This document shows, one piece after another, positions 1-6,026 of a stretch of 6,026 nt of DNA (the stretch's first letter is position 1; each line of letters begins with the position of its first letter). The translations under genes were made by a program, and so were the position numbers. Source of the DNA: Bacilli bacterium. GTDB taxonomy: Bacteria > Bacillota_I > Bacilli_A > RFN20 > CAG-288. Location: the NCBI GenBank assembly GCA_900769965.1, contig CAAGIQ010000083.1, positions 1 to 6,026 of the forward strand, in the 5' to 3' direction. Below the pieces are notes generated by a model, which saw nothing but the letters and a program-made list of their open reading frames with translations, did not search any database and was not told where the DNA came from.

Positions 1-495
1 ATTGTTTTTGCGGTATCTTTTTCTTAACGGTCTATCGATAAGACGATTAAACTTTGTTGTGAACTGATCCTTTTTCGAAATCGGTTCAGTTAAGCAGACT
101 TTCATCTTAATATTCTTAGCTAACAACACATCAGTTAATAGTTGATCACCGATAAGAATCGACTCTTCTAAAGTGATGCAGTTGTTAATAAGGTACTTTT
201 TAAGCTTTCTTTTAAAAGGTTTTCTAACTGAGAACAAGAAACTTGTTCCTAGCTTTGAGACAAAAGGTGCTACCCTCTTTTCAGTGTTGTTAGAGAGAAC
301 TATTATCTCTATTCCATTGTCTTTGAATTCTTTAACTAATTCATATGTTCTCTTCTCTGGAGTGATTAGATCGAATTGAGCTAAAGTGTTATCTAGATCA
401 ACAAAGGCGTATTTGACATCTAGTTCTACTAACTTATTTACATCTATATCATACACGCTTGTGGCGTGAAATGGCGTAACTTGTTTCTTGATCAT
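1..495 (-). CDS. yqeG: YqeG-family HAD-IIIA phosphatase (3' end cut by window edge)
   Basis: This is a HAD-superfamily phosphatase of the YqeG type, a cytoplasmic hydrolase that uses an aspartyl-phosphate intermediate. I translated 165 codons with no stop before base 1. YqeG proteins are about 170 residues, so only a few residues should be missing. All four HAD motifs are visible: DLDNTL (nucleophile D33, general acid D35), SNN at 68-70, K92-P93, and GDQLLTD at 116-122 with acidic D117 and D122. The N-terminal TPFHATSVYDID and the late EPISKKDQFTTKFNR blocks are typical of YqeG. Two ATGs are possible, at 498 and 495. The second lies 7 bases after a GAGG site inside parC (503-506), against 4 for the first, so I prefer it; it shares one base with the parC TGA. 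Homologues include yeast Gep4, a phosphatidylglycerophosphate phosphatase, but the bacterial substrate cannot be read from sequence. Family assignment is firm; the substrate is open. Confidence 0.93.
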   Translation of the reverse strand, partial: MIKKQVTPFHATSVYDIDVNKLVELDVKYAFVDLDNTLAQFDLITPEKRTYELVKEFKDNGIEIIVLSNNTEKRVAPFVSKLGTSFLFSVRKPFKRKLKKYLINNCITLEESILIGDQLLTDVLLAKNIKMKVCLTEPISKKDQFTTKFNRLIDRPLRKRYRKNN

Positions 496-3077
496 CATCT
501 ATCCTCGTCGAATAAGTCGAATAAGGAGAGCTGTCTATCTCCGTTATCTTCTTTCGCTTTCGATTGCTCAACGACAATAGTTGGCTTCTCGATTGAACAG
601 TTTGAATCGATAACTTCACCTTCAAAATGTTGACCTTTAACTTTCGAGCAGCTCAAGGTGAGATTTGGTTTCATACCTGAGCCTAAGGTGACAACTTCAA
701 GAGAAGATATATCGACTATCTCATTAGTTTCATCGCTGTAGAGATAGATGTTGTTCTTCATATCTTTCTTCTTAAACACTTTAGAAACAGCGACAAGTTT
801 CATAGGTGAAGCTTTAAATATTCTAACTAAGTTCTGTTTTAAACCTAATCTTGAGGTAGTAACAATTGAAGTAGATGAGACTAAACGAGCGCATAGTTTA
901 TCCGAGACTAATAGAAGCCTCACGTGCTCTGAAGAAGATAAAGATAACAACGCTATGAGTTTGCTATTTTCTTTACCTTGGTTTATAGCTTTAACACCAG
1001 CGGCTTTAATTCCAACAACTGGGACTTCATTCTCGTTAAACCTAGAAGCGTAGCCGTTATCTTGAACGACGAGAAGATCGGAATTACCTGAGGTTAAAGC
1101 TACATCAACTAACTTATCTTCCCCGCTTAAAGAGATAGCTTTCAACGGTTTAGGAGTTAATTTAGATTGTTCGTACTCCTTTAAAAGTGTACGTTTAATC
1201 TTACCTTCACGAGTCAATAAGGCCAAAGTAGTATCTAATTCGAAGGTAGATACGACAAAAGCTTTAACGATCTTATCTTTGTTAGCAATATTTAGATATG
1301 TGTTTAAATGCTTGCCTTCCTCTTTCCATTTAACGTCAGTTAGAGCGTAAACAGGAATATAGAAATAAGTTCCTGATTCAAGGAAACCTAATATTCCATC
1401 GTGAGTGGTAGCTAGTCTATTTAATAAGACTCCATCACCCGGCTTACACTTAGGTAGATAGTTAGCTTCATCAGAGTTTAAAGATGCCTGATAAGATCTT
1501 AAGTTTGTACGCTTGATGTAACCATCTCTAGTTAAGACTACCATCGTATCCTCTTTAGCGATAAGCTTAGTGACGTCGACCGATTCGGTCTTAAGCTTCT
1601 CTTCTAAGATGATGGTCTTTCTCTCTTTAGCATATTCATTTCTGATGGCTTTTAAGTCTTTAACGATCAATCTATCTAACTTTTCATTAGAAGAAAGAAT
1701 CTCGTTAAGTTCTTTAATATCTCTATCTATTTGTTCATTCTCTTCTTTTAAGAGGGTGACATCGGTATTAGATAAGCGATATAACTGCATAGTTACGATC
1801 GCTTCAGCTTGATTTGTAGTAAAGCCAAATCTGTTGATCAAGTTGACTTTCGAATCTTCTTTACCCTTACTAGCTCTAATAGTTTCGATGATCTCAGAGA
1901 TGATGGAAACAGCCTTAATAAGTCCTTCAACGACCTCTTTACGGCTAATCTTTTTATCTAAATCGAATTTAGAACGACGAGTAATAACTTCTTCTTGGTG
2001 AGCGATATAGGAGTTGATGATGTCAAGAACATTCATCGTTTTCGGATGTCCTTTATCGATCGCTAGCATGTTAGCAGCAAAGGTTGTTCTTAAACTTCCC
2101 TTACTTCTAAGATAGTTAAGAATTGAAGAAGGATCTTGGCCTGGTTTAACTTTGATAACGATTCTAATATCGTCAGTCGATTCATCGATGATCTCTTCGA
2201 TATTATCTAAGTTGTCATTGATTCTTCTTTTATCAAGATCAGCTACAAATTGAGATTTAACTGCTCCATAAGGCAAGCCTAAGATGATAATCTCATTTTT
2301 AACATAATCGATTTCGGTATTACAGTGGATGTAGAAACTTGCTTGACCAGTCTCATAGAGCTGTTTTAAAGCTTCTGGTTCATCGATGACACCACCTGTA
2401 GGAAAATCAGGTCCTTTAATAAACTGAAGGAGATCTTGGACGGTACAACGTCTATGTTCTAATCTATAAATAGTCGCATCGATTACTTCAGCTAAGTTAT
2501 GTGTTGGAATATTTGTAGAAGTACCAACACCGATACCCTGAGCACCGTTAACTAATAAGTTAGGAAATCTAGCTGGTAAAACTGTTGGTTCAAGTAAGGT
2601 ATCATCGAAGTTCAAAGTCATATTAACAGTATTCTTCTCGATGTCTTGAACTAAAAGTTCTGAGATTTTAGCAAGCTTAGATTCAGTATATCTATAGGCA
2701 GCTGGTGGATCGTTATCGATACTACCGTTGTTACCTTGGAAAGTGACTAGAGGAACTTCCATCTTCCAGTCTTGAGATAACCTAACGAGAGCTTCGTAGA
2801 TGGAACTATCGCCGTGTGGGTGATATTTACCCATGACATCACCAACCGTACGAGCACATTTTCTAGTAGGTTTAGAATAGACGTTACCACCTTCATACAT
2901 GGTGTAGATTATTCTTCTTTGAACCGGTTTAAGACCATCTCTAACATCTGGAATAGCTCTATCTAACAAGACTGCTTTTGCATATCTAGTAAAGCAGTTT
3001 GCCATTACTTCAGACATCTGTGAGTCTTCGATACGGACGTCTTCAACTACTTTAGGAGCATTATTTTTGGACTTCAT
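495..3077 (-). CDS. parC: DNA topoisomerase IV subunit A (ParC)
   Basis: This is the DNA-cleaving and rejoining subunit of topoisomerase IV, which decatenates daughter chromosomes with ParE. The product is 860 residues, somewhat longer than the roughly 800 of Bacillus or Staphylococcus ParC. The winged-helix region holds [19 protein letters not shown] (84-102) and the catalytic Tyr130 in [10 protein letters not shown]. Conserved [15 protein letters not shown] is at 181-195, GPDFPTGG at 222-229, and the end of the coiled-coil gate at about 423-436. A six-bladed beta-pinwheel (about 505-820) carries blade-like repeats such as [10 protein letters not shown] and [10 protein letters not shown]. 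No GyrA box (QRRGGKG) is seen, which with the neighbouring plsY favours ParC over GyrA. A lysine/acid-rich tail (about 829-860) contains QLSLF at 849-853. The start is the ATG at 3077, 9 bases after AGGAGG. An in-frame TTG at 3095 would place that site inside the gene. ParC overlaps parE by 17 bases and ends in TGA, followed in frame by a second TGA. Confidence 0.97.
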   Translation of the reverse strand: MKSKNNAPKVVEDVRIEDSQMSEVMANCFTRYAKAVLLDRAIPDVRDGLKPVQRRIIYTMYEGGNVYSKPTRKCARTVGDVMGKYHPHGDSSIYEALVRLSQDWKMEVPLVTFQGNNGSIDNDPPAAYRYTESKLAKISELLVQDIEKNTVNMTLNFDDTLLEPTVLPARFPNLLVNGAQGIGVGTSTNIPTHNLAEVIDATIYRLEHRRCTVQDLLQFIKGPDFPTGGVIDEPEALKQLYETGQASFYIHCNTEIDYVKNEIIILGLPYGAVKSQFVADLDKRRINDNLDNIEEIIDESTDDIRIVIKVKPGQDPSSILNYLRSKGSLRTTFAANMLAIDKGHPKTMNVLDIINSYIAHQEEVITRRSKFDLDKKISRKEVVEGLIKAVSIISEIIETIRASKGKEDSKVNLINRFGFTTNQAEAIVTMQLYRLSNTDVTLLKEENEQIDRDIKELNEILSSNEKLDRLIVKDLKAIRNEYAKERKTIILEEKLKTESVDVTKLIAKEDTMVVLTRDGYIKRTNLRSYQASLNSDEANYLPKCKPGDGVLLNRLATTHDGILGFLESGTYFYIPVYALTDVKWKEEGKHLNTYLNIANKDKIVKAFVVSTFELDTTLALLTREGKIKRTLLKEYEQSKLTPKPLKAISLSGEDKLVDVALTSGNSDLLVVQDNGYASRFNENEVPVVGIKAAGVKAINQGKENSKLIALLSLSSSEHVRLLLVSDKLCARLVSSTSIVTTSRLGLKQNLVRIFKASPMKLVAVSKVFKKKDMKNNIYLYSDETNEIVDISSLEVVTLGSGMKPNLTLSCSKVKGQHFEGEVIDSNCSIEKPTIVVEQSKAKEDNGDRQLSLFDLFDEDR
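503..506 (-). promoter_or_regulatory. Shine-Dalgarno site for yqeG inside the parC 3' end
   Basis: GAGG on the minus strand lies within the last codons of parC. It is 4 bases from the ATG at 498 and 7 bases from the ATG at 495. The spacing favours 495 as the start, and its position inside parC suggests translational coupling between the two genes. Confidence 0.6.
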
Positions 3078-5013
3078 GGCTCTTTTCCTCCTCAAAAGCG
3101 TCTTGGTGGTAACTGAAATCGATGTTATCAGCTATCCAAGTCTTTCTTCTATCGGCGTCTTTACCCATGAAAAGATGAACTTTATCTTCGCATTCATCAG
3201 CATCGTCGATAGTAACTTTAATAAGTTTTCTAGATCCCTTCTCCATCGTTGTTTTACCTAGAACTGGAGCATCCATCTCACCTAATCCTTTGAATCTAGA
3301 TAAGGTGTATTTAGATTTAGATGAGAATTTTTTTCTTGCTTCAACTAATTCTTCATCAGTCCAGCAATAGACGTTCTCCTTAGCGTTATATAAACGATAT
3401 AAAGGAGGACAAGCGATATATAGATGTCCTTGTTCGATAAGTGGACGCATGTGTTCGTAGAAGAAAGCTATGAGCAAGTTTTGAATGTGACAACCATCAT
3501 CATCAGCATCGGTCATGATGATAACCTTTCCATACTTGATATCTTTTATCTTAAAATCATCATCACAACCAGCACCGATTGTATAGATGATGGTATTTAA
3601 CTCTTTGTTTTCGAAAATTTCAGCTTCGGAAGTAGCCGAAACGACATTTTTCGGCTTACCTCTTAAAGGTAAGATAGCTTGATGCATCCTATCACGACAC
3701 TTCTTAGCGCTGCCACCGGCCGAATCACCTTCGACGATGAACAACTCGTTATTTGCGTAGTCCTTAGAAGAGGCTGGAGATAATTTACCTGAAAGATTGC
3801 TATCTTTTGAGGAAACTTTGCTTCCCTTTCTAGCTGAGTCACGGGCTTCTTTAGCTTTTAAACGAGCATTTAAAGAGGCTAAGGTCTTCTCGATAATCTT
3901 GTTAGCGACTTGAGCGTGTTCTTCTAAGTAATAGGAGAGCTTTTGTTCGATAACATCATCGACAGCTATTGAAGCTTCTTTAGTACCTAATTTAGATTTA
4001 GTTTGACCTTCAAATTGCAACATGGTTTCAGGAACCCAACAAGATAAGATAGCTTGGAAACCTTCTCTAATGTCCTCGCCTTCGAGGTGGACGTTATTCT
4101 TAATAAGCTTATGGGATAATGCGTAGTTGTTAAAACAGACTGTTAAAGCTTTCTTTAAGCCGACGACGTGATGACCTCCGTCAGTTGTTCTTACGCCGTT
4201 AGCAAAAGAAGAAATTTTCTCAGAATAATCGTCGAGGAAGAATTGACCGACGAACTGAACTTTGATGTTGTTGCTAGTTCCCTCGATAACTATTGGTTCA
4301 CCGATAGCATTTTTACCGAAATTTTTAGTTTGGAAATACTCATAGATACCGTCTTTATAGAGGAAATCTTGTTTTCTTCCACTTCTCTCATCGATGAGAT
4401 GGAAAGTAACTCCTTTAGTAAGACAAGCTCTATCATCTAACGAGTTAGCGATTTTAGTAAAGTCGAAATTAGTATCTTCAAAAATCGTTGGATCAGGCAT
4501 GAAGGTAACTAAAGTACCTCTCTTATTGCCTTGAATAGGAGTTTCGACAATCTTAGATTCTTTAGAACCTCCGTTTTCAAAACGGATGAAATGGTCGACA
4601 CCATCTCTATACGAATGAATTTCCATATAGGTAGATAAGGCGTTAACAACAGCTCCACCAACACCGTGAAGACCACCAGCAGTCTTGTAGTTAGATTCAT
4701 CGAATTTACCACCGGCGTGCAAAGTACGATAAACCATATCAAAACCTGACATGTGTTCTTTCTCGTTAAAATCACATGGAACACCACGTCCTTCATCTAG
4801 AACTGATAAACTTCCATCGTTTCTTATAGTAACTGTGATATTCTTACCAAATCCTGCATTAGCTTCATCGACCGCGTTATCAACAATTTCCCATACTAAG
4901 TGGTGTAAACCGTTGATATCAGTTGAGCCAATATACATACCAGGACGTTGTCTAACAGGTTCAAGACCTTTTAACATCGTAAGGCTACCAGCATCATATT
5001 TATTATTTGCCAT
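3061..5013 (-). CDS. parE: DNA topoisomerase IV subunit B (ParE)
   Basis: This is the ATP-hydrolysing subunit of topoisomerase IV. It dimerises on ATP, captures the DNA duplex to be passed and supplies the TOPRIM metal site. It has 650 residues, the usual size for Gram-positive ParE. The GHKL ATPase domain (about 1-215) shows catalytic Glu42 and Asn46 in [17 protein letters not shown] with Asp73, GGKF at 101-104, and the ATP-lid [15 protein letters not shown] (113-127). The transducer domain has the QTK loop at 337-339, whose lysine contacts ATP. The TOPRIM domain has [10 protein letters not shown] (428-437), PLRGK (449-453) and TDADDDG (501-507), giving metal ligands Glu428, Asp502 and Asp504. 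RFKGLGEM lies at 573-580. GKPKNV at 452-457 and the middle Asp of DADDDG differ from common family members. The start ATG has a weak AAAGTGAG site 8 bases upstream. It is the first gene of the likely parE-parC-yqeG operon and is divergent from plsY. The plsY neighbour and a ParC-type partner favour ParE over GyrB. Confidence 0.97.
   Translation of the reverse strand: MANNKYDAGSLTMLKGLEPVRQRPGMYIGSTDINGLHHLVWEIVDNAVDEANAGFGKNITVTIRNDGSLSVLDEGRGVPCDFNEKEHMSGFDMVYRTLHAGGKFDESNYKTAGGLHGVGGAVVNALSTYMEIHSYRDGVDHFIRFENGGSKESKIVETPIQGNKRGTLVTFMPDPTIFEDTNFDFTKIANSLDDRACLTKGVTFHLIDERSGRKQDFLYKDGIYEYFQTKNFGKNAIGEPIVIEGTSNNIKVQFVGQFFLDDYSEKISSFANGVRTTDGGHHVVGLKKALTVCFNNYALSHKLIKNNVHLEGEDIREGFQAILSCWVPETMLQFEGQTKSKLGTKEASIAVDDVIEQKLSYYLEEHAQVANKIIEKTLASLNARLKAKEARDSARKGSKVSSKDSNLSGKLSPASSKDYANNELFIVEGDSAGGSAKKCRDRMHQAILPLRGKPKNVVSATSEAEIFENKELNTIIYTIGAGCDDDFKIKDIKYGKVIIMTDADDDGCHIQNLLIAFFYEHMRPLIEQGHLYIACPPLYRLYNAKENVYCWTDEELVEARKKFSSKSKYTLSRFKGLGEMDAPVLGKTTMEKGSRKLIKVTIDDADECEDKVHLFMGKDADRRKTWIADNIDFSYHQDAFEEEKSHEVQK
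3087..3092 (-). promoter_or_regulatory. Shine-Dalgarno site that sets the parC start
   Basis: AGGAGG on the minus strand, within the last codons of parE, lies 9 bases before the ATG at 3077. An upstream in-frame TTG at 3095-3093 directly abuts this site and has no comparable site of its own, so the ATG is the start. ParC translation is probably coupled to ribosomes finishing parE. Confidence 0.85.
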
Positions 5014-5021
5014 AATGTATA

Positions 5022-5029
5022 CTCACTTT
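5022..5029 (-). promoter_or_regulatory. Weak Shine-Dalgarno site for parE
   Basis: AAAGTGAG on the minus strand lies 8 bases before the parE ATG at 5013. It resembles AAAGGAG with one extra T, so pairing should be weaker than at the parC and plsY sites. No better site or alternative start is nearby. Confidence 0.5.
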
Positions 5030-5039
5030 CTCATTTATT

Positions 5040-5048
5040 ATTATATCA
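5040..5048 (-). promoter_or_regulatory. Extended -10 promoter element for parE-parC-yqeG
   Basis: On the minus strand, TGA (5048-5046) is followed directly by a perfect TATAAT (5045-5040), an extended -10 (TGnTATAAT) of the kind recognised by the housekeeping sigma factor. No good -35 hexamer lies 16-19 bases upstream, which extended -10 promoters can tolerate. A start about 7 bases downstream (near 5033) would give a leader of roughly 20 bases, just enough for the ribosome site. In such AT-rich DNA a chance match is possible, but position and exact consensus support it. Confidence 0.55.
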
Positions 5049-5073
5049 ATAAAGTAATCAACGTTTCTATAAT

Positions 5074-5095
5074 TTAATATATTAATATATATTAA
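5074..5095. repeat. Two overlapping AT-only palindromes between parE and plsY
   Basis: TTAATATATTAA (5074-5085) and TTAATATATATTAA (5082-5095) are each perfect palindromes and share a central TTAA. They lie in the 187-base divergent intergenic region, upstream of both genes. They could be a regulator site or an easily melted stretch. They may equally be a by-product of very AT-rich DNA. The palindromes are plain to see; a function is not. Confidence 0.4.
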
Positions 5096-5188
5096 ACCTA
5101 CTAGTTTTTTTAACATTCTTAAATCGCAATAATAATATTCCTTTAAAATAATTCGTGCATTTAGTAATATAAATAGGTGAAAACAAAT

Positions 5189-5195
5189 AAAGGAG
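5189..5195 (+). promoter_or_regulatory. Shine-Dalgarno site that sets the plsY start
   Basis: AAAGGAG lies 5 bases before the ATG at 5201. An in-frame GTG at 5177 would place this site inside the coding sequence and lacks a site of its own, so 5201 is the better start. Confidence 0.85.
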
Positions 5196-5200
5196 TACAT

Positions 5201-5956
5201 ATGGATTATTTCTATCTTGCATTGATGATTATATTTTCAGTTGTATTAGGCTATCTATTCGGATCTATTTCTTTCGCTTTGATCATCTCAAAACTTAACG
5301 GAGTAGACATATATAAAGTTGGCTCTGGAAACGCTGGAGGCACTAATGTCGGAAGAGCTTTAGGAAAGAAATGGGCCTTTATAACAATCGGCCTCGACGT
5401 TTTAAAAACTATCATTCCTGTTTGGGTTATCTACTTTGTAATAACCTTTACTCCTTTAAAAGATTACATCTATTCATTCGCTCCTTCCTTCCCGTTAGAG
5501 ATATTATATTTCTCCTCTGCTCTCGCTTCTGGAATCGGACACAAGTTCCCTATTTATTACCATTTTAAAGGAGGCAAAGCTGTCTCTTGTTACGGAGGCT
5601 TCGTTCTAGGAACAAACTTCGTTCTAGCTATCTTAGGTATGTCCTTCTTCCTTCTAGTATTTAAACTTCGTAAGAGAGTGTCCTTGGCGTCAGTTCTAGG
5701 AGTCTCATTCGTCTTCCTTCTCTCTTTAGTTCTAGTCTTCCTACCTGTTAACGGATATGTCATCGGAAACTACTACTTCGGAAATGGAAACATGTTCTCT
5801 CTAACTTACATCTATTCTTTATATCTTCTAGTGTTCGGATTATTTGTAATTATCTGCCATTATTCCAATCTCAAAAGATTAGTCAATAAAACCGAACCAG
5901 AAACTCACTACAAGAAAAAGGATGAGCCAGTCGTAAAAAACTACAATAATGACTAA
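5201..5956 (+). CDS. plsY: Acyl-phosphate:glycerol-3-phosphate acyltransferase (PlsY)
   Basis: This integral membrane enzyme moves the acyl group from acyl-phosphate (made by PlsX) to position 1 of glycerol-3-phosphate, giving lysophosphatidic acid, the first committed step of phospholipid synthesis. The three family motifs are present. Motif 1 is GSGNAGGTNVGRALG (41-55, Ser42, Asn49, Arg52). Motif 2 is GHKFPIYYHFKGGKAV (113-128), with the glycine-rich loop. Motif 3 is HYSNLKRLVNKTEPE (220-234, His220, Asn223, Glu232). Hydrophobic membrane segments lie at about 4-29, 58-83, 100-112, 133-156, 163-182 and 203-219. At 251 residues it is longer than the usual roughly 190-210. The extra length lies before motif 2 (about 84-100), before the last membrane segment (about 183-202) and in a charged tail (235-251). 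The ATG at 5201 was chosen for its AAAGGAG site. The gene is divergent from parE, as in Bacillus, and ends at its own terminator. Its promoter is not clear: only poor hexamer matches precede it. Confidence 0.96.
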   Translation: MDYFYLALMIIFSVVLGYLFGSISFALIISKLNGVDIYKVGSGNAGGTNVGRALGKKWAFITIGLDVLKTIIPVWVIYFVITFTPLKDYIYSFAPSFPLEILYFSSALASGIGHKFPIYYHFKGGKAVSCYGGFVLGTNFVLAILGMSFFLLVFKLRKRVSLASVLGVSFVFLLSLVLVFLPVNGYVIGNYYFGNGNMFSLTYIYSLYLLVFGLFVIICHYSNLKRLVNKTEPETHYKKKDEPVVKNYNND

Positions 5957-5960
5957 TTAT

Positions 5961-6004
5961 AAGCTGTTTATTAATCTTTCTATAAGATTGTAAACAGTTT
6001 TTTT
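5961..6004 (+). terminator. Rho-independent terminator after plsY
   Basis: CTGTTTA (5964-5970) pairs with TAAACAG (5991-5997), and AATCTT (5973-5978) pairs with AAGATT (5984-5989). The loop is TCTAT, with a small internal irregularity (TT opposite G). The stem runs straight into seven Ts (5998-6004). It begins 4 bases after the plsY stop, so plsY is last in its transcript. The opposite strand lacks a T tract, so it probably works in one direction only. Confidence 0.9.
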
Positions 6005-6026
6005 AATGTTTAAAATCTTAAAAAAC

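Noticed and set aside
173..379. Plus-strand open frame of 68 codons opposite yqeG
   Set aside because: The minus strand carries all HAD motifs through this stretch; the plus frame is a shadow.
748..1053. Plus-strand open frame of 101 codons inside parC, with similar ones at 1570-1812 and 4168-4440
   Set aside because: They lie antisense to firmly identified parC and parE, with no conserved motifs and no good ribosome sites.
3078..3095. TTG at 3095 as the parC start, adding six residues
   Set aside because: The TTG abuts the AGGAGG site, which would then be coding, and has no site of its own. The ATG at 3077 has ideal spacing.
4509..4796. Minus-strand open frame of 95 codons within parE in another frame
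   Set aside because: It lies wholly inside the ATPase domain of parE, where the parE frame shows every conserved motif. There is no sign of a frameshift.
5090..5111. Possible FapR-type lipid regulator site around ACCTACTAG, or a hairpin before the T run at 5105-5111
   Set aside because: Only ACCT aligns with the FapR operator, without the flanking symmetry. The hairpin would have a four-pair AT-rich stem, too weak for a terminator.
5068..5173. Plus-strand promoter candidates for plsY: TATAAT at 5068-5073, and TTTAAA (5142-5147) with TAATAT (5165-5170) at 17-base spacing
   Set aside because: The first has no -35 and would leave a leader of over 120 bases. The second matches only 4 of 6 in each box, which is expected by chance in such AT-rich DNA.
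5177..5200. GTG at 5177 as the plsY start, adding eight residues
   Set aside because: It would place the strong AAAGGAG inside the gene. ATG at 5201 is correctly spaced, and the extra residues are polar with no family match.
5003..5200. Minus-strand open frame of 65 codons across the parE upstream region
   Set aside because: It overlaps the parE start in another frame, has no ribosome site, and is an AT-rich Ile/Tyr/Asn composition with no recognisable motif.
5601..5631. Near-direct repeat CTTCGTTCTAG in plsY
   Set aside because: It encodes the similar peptides FVLG and FVLA in a membrane segment, and simple codon preference explains it.

Overview
The window comes from a low-GC bacterium of the Bacillota (Firmicutes) or the former Tenericutes. 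The DNA is AT-rich, Shine-Dalgarno sites are of the AGGAGG type, and plsY lies divergent to parE-parC, a gene order I know from Bacillus. All eight tryptophans in the complete proteins use TGG, there is no in-frame TGA in about 1,760 codons, and parC ends at TGA. The standard bacterial code is therefore used, which argues against Mycoplasma or Spiroplasma. An Acholeplasma-like or gut Bacilli/Tenericutes lineage fits, but the sequence does not name the organism.

Layout. On the minus strand, reading from about 5048 down to 1, is a tightly packed set: parE (topoisomerase IV ATPase/TOPRIM subunit), parC (DNA-cleaving subunit), then a YqeG-family HAD phosphatase that runs off the left edge without a stop codon. 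ParE and parC overlap by 17 bases. ParC and yqeG overlap at an ATGATG/TGA junction. No terminator separates them, so they probably form one transcript, led by an extended -10 promoter just upstream of parE. A 187-base AT-rich intergenic region follows (5014-5200). On the plus strand is plsY (acyl-phosphate:glycerol-3-phosphate acyltransferase), closed by a clear intrinsic terminator at 5961-6004. The last 22 bases hold nothing recognisable.

How the genes work together. ParE and ParC assemble as a C2E2 heterotetramer that unlinks daughter chromosomes and relaxes DNA. PlsY makes lysophosphatidic acid, the first step of phospholipid synthesis. YqeG belongs to the HAD family that includes mitochondrial phosphatidylglycerophosphate phosphatases, so it may also serve phospholipid synthesis, although that is inference.

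This is core housekeeping DNA. I found no mobile element, CRISPR array, RNA gene or undescribed system. The most interesting signal is a consensus sliding-clamp-binding peptide (QLSLF) in the acidic tail of ParC. Smaller points are an enlarged PlsY and some unusual residues in the ParE TOPRIM domain.
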